Positions 27,824 through 36,861 are shown, numbered from the stretch's first letter. The stretch: 64,000 bases of DNA from CAYUAI01 sp964442745 (GCA_964442745.1 CAYUAI010000001.1:1-64000); one strand, 5' to 3'. Notes: generated by a model from the letters alone, not told the origin. Program-made: numbers and translations.

Positions 27824-30667
27824 CTACTCACCATATTCATGCTGTAAGCTGGTAATTGCTAATTGATTGGCTTGTTTTTCCACGGTTAAGGTAATTTTCC
27901 CTTTGAAACTACGCGGTTCAGCTCCCCCTTTGCGTACCACTGTCACCACAAAATCAGCATTGCCTACGGCTTTCATTTGCCCTGTTTCCCAATTCAAATC
28001 TTGGAATTCCATCGCCCGTGTTTCTGTCGCATTAAATAACGAGGAATAATCTTCTTGTATACCCGCTTTATTATCCCGATCATTAGTCGTTGCTTTTTCA
28101 TGAAACACCGACATAAAGTTTTCTAACGCACCTTGTTCATAAGCCGAGGTAAACTTAATCATCAGACGATCCAGCTCTTGACGAGTAATGAGCAGCACTT
28201 TCTTTTGTGTTACACTCCCCCCCTCGAACGGCATGCTGTTCTTCAATCCATCCATCACCGTTACTTGGTTTTTCAAGCCCGCCATCGATGAGATCTCTGT
28301 ATCGGTATTACGGGAAAACTCAGCGTCTGCCACCACAAAATTATCTTTTGCTAGAGTAGACGTTGTTAAGTTTAAGCTATCGCCCACCAGTGCATCATCA
28401 TTCAGATTCAGATCATTGATCTCGTTGGCTTTATTTAACTCAAATTTTGACTTTATCTCAGAAAATTTTTGCATAATGGGCTCAAACACAGATGGCTTTA
28501 GATATAAAGCAACAGCCGTTAATAATCCCAAAATTAACACTGAAATCATTAAATAAGCGCCTGTCTTCGATCGTTTATTTATGCGGTGATTAAAATGCCC
28601 TCGCGCCTCCATATTCAACACGCGCTCAAGATCAACAGCCACCGTCTGATCGGCATCGGCATCGCTTTCAAGCCTCCGCTTTTTTAAGGCAGACTCATCA
28701 TTAGGCGCTGATTTCGTTACGACCTTAGACTCAGCCTGCTTTTCTTGCCCCTTTTTCTTCTCTCGATTGGATAACGCCTTAAGAAAGTCATCATAGGCCC
28801 GTCGCTTGTCTTCATCTCGCAAAGTACTATAGGCTTCATTGACTCGACGCGTATACACTTCATTCCATTGACTCTGATCCGTTTCTTGATCCGGTTGGAA
28901 TAAGCGAAACATGACTTTATAGTGATCCAGAACCTCTTCAATACTCGCACCTGGGAGCAACCCTAAGCGGCGATAATAATCGGCCTTGTTGGTCAACATC
29001 GCGTGTTTAATAAAGTGCCTCATCGCACTTTTCAATTCCCCAGCAGCCACATCTTTAAGCAAAGGATCCTCGACATTCGCCGGTAATTGCGCTTTGCCAA
29101 CCGCTAAATTCATCAAAAAACGAATGGACTCACCGCTGGCCTCTCTCACTTGGGACTCAACGTTGCCCTGTTCTTGTTCTGGTTGGCGGAAAAATCGCAA
29201 TGCTGAAGCGACTAAGCGTTGCACTTCTGATTTATCTGCAATTTTTGGCTCGGTAATCGCCCGGTGGTTTTGTTGTGGTACAACAGACGCAATGGGCTTG
29301 GCGACAACATTCGACAACGGTGGTGTCGACAAATTGTCAGCTCTTTTCGCTTTCTTTCTACCTCGTGTTTTTCCCTTTTTTAGAGGAGGCTGATCTGGAT
29401 TCAGTAGATTGCCCGCCGTAGATTCCACTCCACCGCTAAGCAGGCGACTATTTTCTTGATCCGCCGGCTCAGACACATTATCCTGCACTTGCGACAGACT
29501 GTCTGACAAAACTTCCTTTTTGAACGAATCGGCCTCTAGCAGATCAACGCTCTTAGGCGCCTCTGTTGTTAGGGCCAAATGATCAATTTGATCACTGAGA
29601 CCAATTTCATCATTGGCTGAAGCTTTGCCTAATGACGGAATCTCTAATTCATCATTTTCATCCGCTCGTATTTCTTGCGATGGACTTTCCTTGGCTAATG
29701 GAGGATCATCAATCTCACTGACATCGACGATTCGTGTCGCGTCAAGCGCAGAGTCCTGCGGATCTCGTTCATCAAAAGTGCTATCATCATCAAGCTCAGA
29801 GTGATACGAAGGTTTTTCATTAGGTTCAATATCAGCGAGAGTTTCACCCTCTTTAACCACTTCGTACATAAGCTCATTGCCAACCACATCAATCGTGGTG
29901 ACATCAAACTCATGCAATTCCTCGATTGAACCATACAGTAACAAACGCTCGCAAAATGTATTTATTCGGCGAGGAATACCTTTAGTCAATGTATGTATTT
30001 TGCGGTAGGCAGCGGGTAAAAATAAAGGATCATCCGTCCACCCCACTTGCGATAAACGGTGCTCAATATATTCTTTTGTCTCACTTGCATTGAATGGCTC
30101 TAGATGACATGCAGCAACCACTCGCTGCCTCAACTGTTCCATTTCTTGCGAATATAATACATCCTTAAATTGTTCCTGCCCCAGCAAGAAAATCTGCAAG
30201 AGCGCATGATTACCCAAATAAAAATTCGATAGCATGCGCAGCTCTTCTAACGAGCTTTTGGGTAAATTTTGCGCCTCATCCACCATTAACAATACATGGC
30301 AGCCAGCTCGAAATCGCGCAATGAAAAACGACTCCAGGCGCTTTAGTAAAGACGCTTTTGACAGGTTCTCGTGCGCCAAGCCAAATGAGGCAGCCACCAT
30401 CCGCAATACATCTTCAGCCTCTAAATGCGTTGTATTTAATTCTGAAACGACAATGCGGCCTTGGCCCGACTCCTGAAGAAGCGATCGAGCTAATGTCGTT
30501 TTCCCCGTCCCCGGCGTACCGGTGACAACGATAAACCCTTCCTTTTGATTCAGTCCATAACGTAAATAAGCCATGGCCTTTTTATGGCCTTGGCTATTAA
30601 AGAAAAACTCTGGATCAGGACTGAGCCTAAACGGCGAAGCAGATAATCCGTAAAAGCTTTCATACAC
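27824..30667 (-). CDS. ExeA/XrtA-type AAA ATPase fused to a J-like domain and a periplasmic NTF2-like domain
   Basis: A 947-residue multidomain membrane protein. Residues 1-265 are an ExeA/MshM-type AAA ATPase opening YESFYGLSASPFRLSPDPEF, as in the ATPases of exosortase loci. Its Walker A is GTPGTGKTT (50-58) and its Walker B is HVLLMVDE (124-131). Residues 270-480 are acidic, Ser-rich linker. About 562-632 is a J-like domain (KADYYRRLGLLPGASIEEVL ... RRAYDDFLKAL) in which the usual HPD is QPD (591-593). One membrane segment lies at about 704-722. Residues 825-947 resemble an NTF2/SnoaL-like fold and would be periplasmic. I chose GTG 30667 because AGGTG lies 6 bases upstream; a GTG three codons earlier is possible. 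The combination is unfamiliar to me. Confidence 0.75.
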   Translation of the reverse strand: MYESFYGLSASPFRLSPDPEFFFNSQGHKKAMAYLRYGLNQKEGFIVVTGTPGTGKTTLARSLLQESGQGRIVVSELNTTHLEAEDVLRMVAASFGLAHENLSKASLLKRLESFFIARFRAGCHVLLMVDEAQNLPKSSLEELRMLSNFYLGNHALLQIFLLGQEQFKDVLYSQEMEQLRQRVVAACHLEPFNASETKEYIEHRLSQVGWTDDPLFLPAAYRKIHTLTKGIPRRINTFCERLLLYGSIEELHEFDVTTIDVVGNELMYEVVKEGETLADIEPNEKPSYHSELDDDSTFDERDPQDSALDATRIVDVSEIDDPPLAKESPSQEIRADENDELEIPSLGKASANDEIGLSDQIDHLALTTEAPKSVDLLEADSFKKEVLSDSLSQVQDNVSEPADQENSRLLSGGVESTAGNLLNPDQPPLKKGKTRGRKKAKRADNLSTPPLSNVVAKPIASVVPQQNHRAITEPKIADKSEVQRLVASALRFFRQPEQEQGNVESQVREASGESIRFLMNLAVGKAQLPANVEDPLLKDVAAGELKSAMRHFIKHAMLTNKADYYRRLGLLPGASIEEVLDHYKVMFRLFQPDQETDQSQWNEVYTRRVNEAYSTLRDEDKRRAYDDFLKALSNREKKKGQEKQAESKVVTKSAPNDESALKKRRLESDADADQTVAVDLERVLNMEARGHFNHRINKRSKTGAYLMISVLILGLLTAVALYLKPSVFEPIMQKFSEIKSKFELNKANEINDLNLNDDALVGDSLNLTTSTLAKDNFVVADAEFSRNTDTEISSMAGLKNQVTVMDGLKNSMPFEGGSVTQKKVLLITRQELDRLMIKFTSAYEQGALENFMSVFHEKATTNDRDNKAGIQEDYSSLFNATETRAMEFQDLNWETGQMKAVGNADFVVTVVRKGGAEPRSFKGKITLTVEKQANQLAITSLQHEYGE

Positions 30668-31004
30668 GAGAATCACCTATTCTTTAAAGTCATTCTTGTA
30701 TTCTCTTAAAAACGAGGCAATGAACACCGAGCGTATATCTTAAAATATTTTTAAGAGAAGAAATTTATTGAGACACAGTGAAGAGCTTAATGACAATGCC
30801 TATAAATTTGACACTAGCACTCACATCAGTGATAAAAAACATTAAGCTTAACACCAACAATTATGCCGCTATTGTATATTATCCGCACAAAAAACTCGAA
30901 TAAACGTTATCACATGTTTCTTTCGAAGCACAAAACCGCACTCCATCATCTAAATAGATCCCGTTTAATCTTTTATGCCAATTGTAAAAACAGGCAATTA
31001 AAGA
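30668..31004. other. Upstream region of the ATPase-J-NTF2 gene
   Basis: About 340 AT-rich bases with no supported gene; short plus-strand frames here have no family resemblance. It holds the 8-bp palindrome listed at 30738-30756. The promoter of the ATPase gene should be here unless it is read through from ppiD and the protease gene. Confidence 0.45.
30738..30756. repeat. Inverted repeat upstream of the ATPase-J-NTF2 gene
   Basis: TCTTAAAA and TTTTAAGA pair around a 3-base spacer. A similar half site, CTCTTAAAAA, occurs near 30706. AT-only stems rarely terminate transcription, so an operator about 70 bases upstream of the start codon is as likely. The function is unknown. Confidence 0.35.
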
Positions 31005-31442
31005 CTAAAAGCCATACAAAGCAAACCAACCTGCATTATAAAAAATGTGCAACAAAATACCAGGTTGGACACATTGAAAGCGGTCTCTAAAAAAACCGAA
31101 AACAAGCGACGGAAAAAATACAGCTAACGCCCAAATTATGGGCTGATTCAAAAAGTGAAAACTAACAAACACGACTGAAGTAACAACATTAGCAAGTGTT
31201 ACGCCATAATGCTCTCTTTTAAAAAAGCAATGCGCTAGCAATTGCCCCTGAATAAATCCACGAAAAGCGAACTCTTCTAAAACCGGGTAAAGCAAAACAA
31301 CTAACAAGTACTCAGAAAAATTACTCGATGAAACGGCAAATACACCTTCTCTCCGGGCAACAAACAAATAATAAATCAACCAAAACACAGGAGCGGCAGC
31401 GAAAGCCGCCCTGAAATAAGTATCTTGCCAATAATACCTCAA
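31005..31442 (-). CDS. CPBP-family intramembrane glutamic protease, MrtJ-like
   Basis: Small polytopic membrane protease of the CPBP (Abi/CAAX-type) family. The 145-residue protein has about four hydrophobic segments. It shows all the catalytic motifs: EEFAFRG (EExxxR) near residues 56-62, VSFHFLN near 93-99, and HIFYNAGW near 131-138. The run YPVLEEFAFRGFIQG, then WALAVFFPSLVFGFFRDR, then HIFYNAGW resembles the glutamic proteases of JDVT-CTERM sorting systems (MrtJ). That subfamily call rests on pattern memory only. It lies 68 bases after ppiD and 338 before the exosortase-style ATPase. No sorted target protein is visible in the window. Confidence 0.75.
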   Translation of the reverse strand: MRYYWQDTYFRAAFAAAPVFWLIYYLFVARREGVFAVSSSNFSEYLLVVLLYPVLEEFAFRGFIQGQLLAHCFFKREHYGVTLANVVTSVVFVSFHFLNQPIIWALAVFFPSLVFGFFRDRFQCVQPGILLHIFYNAGWFALYGF

Positions 31443-31510
31443 TAAAAAAACCCGTGATTAGCCATTGATACGACATCAAGGTTTAGACGACTTATTCTGC
31501 CATGTTTTAG

Positions 31511-33421
31511 TTAGAGATTTGCTGTAAAACGTTTTATTTCGACCTTCTTTTTCAGCGCATCTAACAACAATGAGAATTCGTCACTACCACTGGAATTCGC
31601 AATTTGGTTACGAAGCTCCGATCGCTTTTCATCTGTTAGTTTAGTGATATCTCCATCTCGTAGTGCATAGAAACTAAATACTGCAAAATCCCCATTCGCT
31701 AATGCAAGCCCTTCGTGGAGTGCATCATTGTCTGTCGATAATGCCAAACTAAATAAAGATTTTATAATCTCATGGTTCAAAGTGGTATCATTTCGCTTCA
31801 CCCAAGTACGCTCGGTCCAAGTCAAATCATGTGATTTCGCCAATTCTACTGGCTCTTTACCGTCGGCTAGGTCTTTAAATAACGTCTCCCCAAGGGCTTT
31901 AGCTTGCTCCTTGGCTTTATCTTGTTTAAGCTGAGACACAACCTGTTCTTTCACATCAGATAACGGTTTACTGTCTGCAGACTGATGCTCTCTCAAGCGA
32001 ACCACGATAGACTGGCTATCACCAACATCGATTGTCTCACTGTTTAAACCTTCTTTTAGCACATCATGACTAAAAGCGGCTTCTCGAACTTTGCGATGAG
32101 CAAAAATCCCTTCACCTCCAAGACGAGGTATTAGATCACTGGTCTTTATTTTTAGTCCTAACGCTTCAGCGGCAGGCTCCAAGGACTCAGGGGCCTCATA
32201 GGCAAGATTGGCTAGTATTTCCACTCGATCAAAATAAAGCCGCTGGGCCTTCTGTTTTTTCAATTCCTGGGTTATTTCGTTCTTCACATCGCCAAGGGAT
32301 TTTTCACCCCCTGGTTTTTTTTCTTCCAGCTTGATGAGATGATAACCAAATTGCGATCGAACCGGCTCACTCACTTCACCAATCTCCAAGGCAAATGCCA
32401 CCTCTTCAAACGCTTCATCCATCATACCTTTTCCGAAAAACCCTAAATCACCACCTTGTTGCGCCGAGCCTAAATCTTGCGATTGGGATTTTGCCAATTC
32501 ATCAAAAGACTCGCCATTTTTAATCTTTTCTTGGAGTTCTTTTATCGTTGCCAACGCCTGCTCCGATGCCGCACTATCCGCCTCTGGATCAATTTCAATG
32601 AGAATATGCCGTGCGCTCACTTGATCTTGCTCAGCAAATCTCTGCTTTTGGTCATCGTAGTAATTTTCAAGCTCGCTTTGATCCACACTAATATCCGACA
32701 TCAACTCATCAACACTCAATTCTAAATAATCTAGCTTGACCTTTTCCTGAGTCTTATAATTGTCTTTGTGCTTCTCGTAATAATCAGCGATTTCCTGTTC
32801 GTTCGGCTCAATTTTTTCTTTGAATTGATCGGCACTTACAACCAAATAGCCAACCTCCCGCTCTTGCTCCTGTAAGCGATAAATCTGCTCAATCTCATAA
32901 GAGGTAGCCAAACCCGTTGCAGCCACCCCTAAAATCACTTGGTCAGCCAATAACATTCGGCGAATACGGTATTCAAAACCACCCACGGTTTCTCCCTGAC
33001 TGCGCAGTACTTGCTGATAGATTTCTTTAGAAAACTTACCTTCTTCCTGGAAAGTATTCACCGACTGAACCTGCATCGCTAGCTGCTCATTAGAAACCCT
33101 AAAACCTGCATTTAATGCCGTTTTTGTTACAACCGTATTATCAATGACGCGATCCAATGCCGTTCGTTTAATTTGATCATCAAACATATCCGGATCAAAA
33201 TTTTCGCCAAACATTTGTTGCATCCTGGCTCGTTCGTTTTGATAAGCGACTTGATATTCGTAAAAGGACACATCTTCACCGTCAATGGTGGCCACCTGCA
33301 TCCCAGTATCCCCATCGGTGAGATATTCACTCACCCCCCAAAGCGCGAACGAAAGAACAATAAGACCAACAATCACCCAAGTAACTAATCCTTGCGCCCG
33401 GTCGCGAATAGATTGCAACAT
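31511..33421 (-). CDS. ppiD: Peptidyl-prolyl isomerase/chaperone PpiD
   Basis: Inner-membrane-anchored periplasmic chaperone that meets newly exported proteins at the Sec exit. The 636-residue protein (E. coli 623) has one N-terminal membrane segment (WVIVGLIVLSFALWGVSEYL, about residues 15-34). A SurA-N-like helical region follows. The parvulin domain at about 255-360 shows SARHILIEIDPEAD, LGFFGKGMMDEAFEEVAFAL and VRSQFGYHLIKLEEKKPG. It follows lon and two tRNA genes; hupB, which usually lies between lon and ppiD, is absent. A terminator upstream implies its own promoter. Confidence 0.93.
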   Translation of the reverse strand: MLQSIRDRAQGLVTWVIVGLIVLSFALWGVSEYLTDGDTGMQVATIDGEDVSFYEYQVAYQNERARMQQMFGENFDPDMFDDQIKRTALDRVIDNTVVTKTALNAGFRVSNEQLAMQVQSVNTFQEEGKFSKEIYQQVLRSQGETVGGFEYRIRRMLLADQVILGVAATGLATSYEIEQIYRLQEQEREVGYLVVSADQFKEKIEPNEQEIADYYEKHKDNYKTQEKVKLDYLELSVDELMSDISVDQSELENYYDDQKQRFAEQDQVSARHILIEIDPEADSAASEQALATIKELQEKIKNGESFDELAKSQSQDLGSAQQGGDLGFFGKGMMDEAFEEVAFALEIGEVSEPVRSQFGYHLIKLEEKKPGGEKSLGDVKNEITQELKKQKAQRLYFDRVEILANLAYEAPESLEPAAEALGLKIKTSDLIPRLGGEGIFAHRKVREAAFSHDVLKEGLNSETIDVGDSQSIVVRLREHQSADSKPLSDVKEQVVSQLKQDKAKEQAKALGETLFKDLADGKEPVELAKSHDLTWTERTWVKRNDTTLNHEIIKSLFSLALSTDNDALHEGLALANGDFAVFSFYALRDGDITKLTDEKRSELRNQIANSSGSDEFSLLLDALKKKVEIKRFTANL

Positions 33422-33605
33422 AAGTTATAATACGCTCACAAATAAATGATTAAAAAATGTCTTCATTTAGACAAAGCTAACGATCAAGAGGCTAATTTCA
33501 AATAAAGGCGCCACAAACCCGAAATGATAGTATGATTAGCAGATCATTACAAAGAGTTTACCGCTGTTTCAGCGGAAAATGTATGTATTATGGATTTCAA
33601 TATAA

Positions 33606-33642
33606 AGAAAAAGAACGGCTAATCTTGGTATTAGCCGTTCTT
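33606..33642 (-). terminator. Intrinsic terminator of the tRNA-Val/tRNA-Asp unit
   Basis: AAGAACGGCTAAT and ATTAGCCGTTCTT pair perfectly (13 bp) around a 6-base loop. On the minus strand the stem runs into a T-rich tract. It lies 10 bases after the tRNA-Asp 3' end and 185 bases before ppiD. Confidence 0.85.
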
Positions 33643-33651
33643 TCATCATGA

Positions 33652-33728
33652 TGGCGGAGCGGACGGGACTCGAACCCGCGACCCCCGGCGTGACAGGCCG
33701 GTATTCTAACCAACTGAACTACCGCTCC
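33652..33728 (-). tRNA. tRNA-Asp (anticodon GTC)
   Basis: Read on the minus strand, a 77-base cloverleaf with acceptor GGAGCGG/CCGCTCC, D arm AGTTCAGTTGGTTAG, anticodon loop CTGTCAC giving GTC, and T arm GCGGGTTCGAGTCCCGT. Discriminator G and an encoded CCA follow. It lies 5 bases after tRNA-Val, so the two are one transcript. Confidence 0.97.
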
Positions 33729-33733
33729 AAAAC

Positions 33734-33809
33734 TGGTGGGTGCTGAGGGACTTGAACCCCCGACATTCGCCTTGTAAGGGCGACGCTCTACCAGCTGAGC
33801 TAAGCACCC
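33734..33809 (-). tRNA. tRNA-Val (anticodon TAC)
   Basis: Read on the minus strand, a 76-base cloverleaf with acceptor GGGTGCT/AGCACCC, D arm AGCTCAGCTGGTAGAGC, anticodon loop CTTACAA giving TAC, and T arm GGGGGTTCAAGTCCCTC. Discriminator A and an encoded CCA follow. It is the first tRNA of a two-tRNA unit between lon and ppiD. Confidence 0.97.
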
Positions 33810-34045
33810 GAAGAATGGCCGCTAGTCTACGGCATCTTAGAGCGCTTTACCAGACCCAACTATCATTTTTTTTGTTTCATTTTTAGGCATATACGAATAA
33901 ACAAAACATGCCTGGATTTAAACAAGCACAAATCCAATCGCACCGCCACAATTCAACCTTTACCCGCCACTATTGCGCCTGAAGCAATCCACACAGAGCT
34001 TTATACCAGCACGACAAAACAACTGTCAAGCAAACCGTGTAAAAT

Positions 34046-36475
34046 TTAGTGTCGCATCGTATCTGACTGTGGTTTTTTCTCAGAACCCTCCTCATGCTCA
34101 GCCAATTCTTCTGTTTCAGAGGGAACCTCAGGCATATGTTGTAAGGCAACTTGCAGCACTTCATCAATCCACATCACTGGCTTAATGTCTAGCTTTTGTT
34201 TGATATTTTTAGGGATGTCAGTCAGGTCTCGACGATTCTCGCTGGGGATCAAAACGGTGGATATTCCACCGCGATGCGCCGCTAATAACTTTTCCTTCAA
34301 ACCCCCTATGGGCAAAACCTCTCCTCGCAAAGTGATTTCACCTGTCATCGCCACATCAGCCCGAACTGGAATATTGGTCAGCACCGAAACGATGGCAGTA
34401 CACATGCCAACACCCGCACTTGGCCCATCCTTTGGAATGGCGCCCTCAGGCACATGGATATGGATATCATTTTTTTTATAAAATTCAGGATCAATCCCCA
34501 AAGTTTCCGAGCGACTCCGTACCACGGTGGTGGCGGCCTGCACAGATTCTTTCATCACATCACCGAGCTGACCGGTAATCGTCATGTTACCTTTACCAGC
34601 AACCATTGCCGCCTCAATGGTCAATAAATCACCACCCATTTCAGTCCAAGCCAAGCCAGTCACTTGGCCCACCTGATCATATTCTTCAGCGCGGCCAAAT
34701 CGAAACCGCTGTACCCCCAAATATTTCTCTAAGCCTCGAGGGGTAATGGTAATCTTCTTTTGGCCAGGCTTTAATAGGATTTCTTTAACCACTTTACGAC
34801 AAACCTTTGATATTTCTCTTTCCAGATTTCTAACACCAGCTTCACGCGTGTAAAATCGAATAATATCCCGAACTGCCGCTTCTGTTAGTGATATTTCCGA
34901 TGCCTTGAGGCCATTGTTTTTAATTTGCTTAGATAATAAATAACGCATCGCAATATTTATTTTTTCATCTTCGGTATAACCAGAAATCCGTATCACTTCC
35001 ATGCGATCCAGTAACGGCGCGGGAATATTTAAACTATTGGCTGTGGCAATAAACATGACCTCGGATAAATCATAGTCAACTTCCAAATAATGATCGTTAA
35101 AGGTGTTGTTTTGCTCAGGGTCCAAGACCTCCAACATAGCTGAGGATGGATCACCGCGAAAATCCATGGACATTTTATCCACTTCATCGAGCAAAAATAA
35201 CGGATTTCGGACTTCCACTTTCGACATATTTTGAACAATCTTGCCTGGCATCGACCCAATATAAGTCCTGCGATGACCGCGAATCTCCGCCTCGTCCCGA
35301 ACACCCCCGAGTGACATACGAACAAATTTTCGATTGGTCGCCCGCGCAATTGAACGTCCTAATGAGGTCTTGCCCACACCAGGTGGTCCCACCAGACACA
35401 ACACTGGGCCTTTTAACTTTTTCACCCGCTGCTGAACTGCCAAATACTCTAATATCCGTTCTTTGACTTTTTCTAAACCATAGTGATCCTCCTCTAGTAC
35501 CTTGGCAGCAGCGGCAATTTCATGACGAATTTTCGTCCGTTTTTTCCACGGAACACTGACCATCCAATCAATATAATTCCTTACCACGGTGGCTTCGGCA
35601 GACATAGGAGACATCATTTTTAATTTGTTTAGCTCAGCGACCGCTTTCTCTTTCGCCTCTTTGGACAATCCGGCTGACTCAATTTTTTGGGCGAGTTCTT
35701 CTATTTCATTTGGCGCTTCATCCAATTCACCCAGTTCCTTCTGAATAGCTTTCATTTGCTCATTCAGGTAATATTCTCGTTGACTTTTTTCCATTTGTCG
35801 TTTTACCCGGCCACGAATGCGCTTTTCAACTTCGAGCAGGTCGATTTCTGACTCCATGATGCCCATGAGCTGCTCAAAACGCTCGCGCAAATCCTCCATT
35901 TCCAGAATGTTTTGCTTTTCATCAATTTTTAAAGCCATATGTGCCGCAATGGTATCGGCTAGACGGCCAGCATCATCAATCCCACCTAATGACGTTAAAA
36001 TTTCGGGAGGGATTTTTTTGTTCAGTTTTACATATTGGTCAAATTGAGCTAGCACTGAACGCATTAACACTTCCGTTTCACGGTCATCCAATACATTCAT
36101 AACCACCGGCGCAATCTGTGCTGCAAAGTATTCTTGAGAACCGATAAAGTGCAATATTTTTGCTCTTTCAACCCCTTCAACCAGCACCTTCACCGTGCCA
36201 TCAGGCAATTTGAGCAACTGCAAAATGGTTGACACAGTTCCCATGCGGTAGATATCCTCAATATCCGGATCATCTTGTGCTGCACTTTTCTGCGCTACCA
36301 ACAAAATTTGCTTATCCTCTTCCATCGCCGCCTCTAGGGCTTTGATCGATTTCTCCCGGCCGACAAATAAAGGAATCACCATATGCGGATATACCACAAC
36401 ATCCCGTAACGGAAGTACCGGAATCACCATCAACTGATCATCTACAAGCTCAGATGTTTTGTCATTTTGTTCCAT
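34046..36475 (-). CDS. lon: ATP-dependent protease Lon
   Basis: Hexameric cytoplasmic AAA+ protease that degrades misfolded and regulatory proteins. The 809-residue protein (E. coli 784) has the N-terminal LON domain (about 15-205, PVLPLRDVVVYPHMVIPLFV). The AAA module has Walker A GPPGVGKTSLGRS near 362-374 and Walker B PLFLLDEVDKM near 425-435. The protease domain has KDGPSAGVGMCTAIVS, with the catalytic Ser near 685, and GGLKEKLLAAHRGG with the catalytic Lys near 728. The C-terminal tail (about 780-809) is extra, acidic and Glu-rich. It follows clpX in the tig-clpP-clpX-lon order and has its own -10 element. Confidence 0.97.
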   Translation of the reverse strand: MEQNDKTSELVDDQLMVIPVLPLRDVVVYPHMVIPLFVGREKSIKALEAAMEEDKQILLVAQKSAAQDDPDIEDIYRMGTVSTILQLLKLPDGTVKVLVEGVERAKILHFIGSQEYFAAQIAPVVMNVLDDRETEVLMRSVLAQFDQYVKLNKKIPPEILTSLGGIDDAGRLADTIAAHMALKIDEKQNILEMEDLRERFEQLMGIMESEIDLLEVEKRIRGRVKRQMEKSQREYYLNEQMKAIQKELGELDEAPNEIEELAQKIESAGLSKEAKEKAVAELNKLKMMSPMSAEATVVRNYIDWMVSVPWKKRTKIRHEIAAAAKVLEEDHYGLEKVKERILEYLAVQQRVKKLKGPVLCLVGPPGVGKTSLGRSIARATNRKFVRMSLGGVRDEAEIRGHRRTYIGSMPGKIVQNMSKVEVRNPLFLLDEVDKMSMDFRGDPSSAMLEVLDPEQNNTFNDHYLEVDYDLSEVMFIATANSLNIPAPLLDRMEVIRISGYTEDEKINIAMRYLLSKQIKNNGLKASEISLTEAAVRDIIRFYTREAGVRNLEREISKVCRKVVKEILLKPGQKKITITPRGLEKYLGVQRFRFGRAEEYDQVGQVTGLAWTEMGGDLLTIEAAMVAGKGNMTITGQLGDVMKESVQAATTVVRSRSETLGIDPEFYKKNDIHIHVPEGAIPKDGPSAGVGMCTAIVSVLTNIPVRADVAMTGEITLRGEVLPIGGLKEKLLAAHRGGISTVLIPSENRRDLTDIPKNIKQKLDIKPVMWIDEVLQVALQHMPEVPSETEELAEHEEGSEKKPQSDTMRH

Positions 36476-36507
36476 TGCGGTGAATCCTCTTTCATAAAAT
36501 TGGCCAA

Positions 36508-36513
36508 ATTATA
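36508..36513 (-). promoter_or_regulatory. -10 element of a lon promoter
   Basis: A perfect TATAAT on the minus strand lies about 32 bases upstream of the lon start codon, so transcription would begin close to the ribosome binding site (AGAGGA). The hexamer 17 bases further upstream, beyond an 8-T run, is a poor -35. I see no sigma-32 consensus, although lon is a heat-shock gene in E. coli. Confidence 0.5.
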
Positions 36514-36837
36514 CTCAGACGCAAAAAAAAGCATACTGACTTTTTGTAAGCTAGCACTCCATGCCCTTCTATTTTAGCTGATCAGAATCAAAATACTTCA
36601 ATTATTACAAGCAAAAATTTGATTCGCGCCTAACATTAGCTTGATATGAGGGATATCAATGTGAAAATCAAGAGTTGACATAGACACAAAGCAGACAACT
36701 TAACAACAAAGCTAAACGGCCAGCCAAACAAAATAAAACATAGGGGGGGTAGGATAGAGAGGAGAAAAGCAAAAATAATGGACGGCAGATTAATCACATT
36801 CAAAAATAGTTAATCTATCACCTAAAGGAATTGACAA
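36514..36837. other. Intergenic region between clpX and lon
   Basis: About 320 bases with no supported gene. It contains a G-run (TAGGGGGGGTAGG near 36742-36754) and is otherwise AT-rich. It should carry upstream lon regulatory sequence. Confidence 0.45.
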
Positions 36838-36861
36838 ACACCCCGTCCTATCGTGGGGTGT
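36838..36861 (-). terminator. Probable terminator of clpX
   Basis: ACACCCC and GGGGTGT pair around a 10-base loop and lie 22-46 bases after the clpX stop. On the minus strand the stem is followed only by TTGTC, so the U-tract is weak. Confidence 0.45.

Noticed and set aside
27824..30667. Calling the ATPase gene a type II secretion GspA/ExeA gene
   Set aside because: No gspB or other secretion genes are nearby, and the J-like and NTF2-like parts are foreign to GspA.
36742..36754. G-run between clpX and lon as a regulatory element
   Set aside because: A single homopolymer run without a pairing partner or known motif; nothing supports a function.
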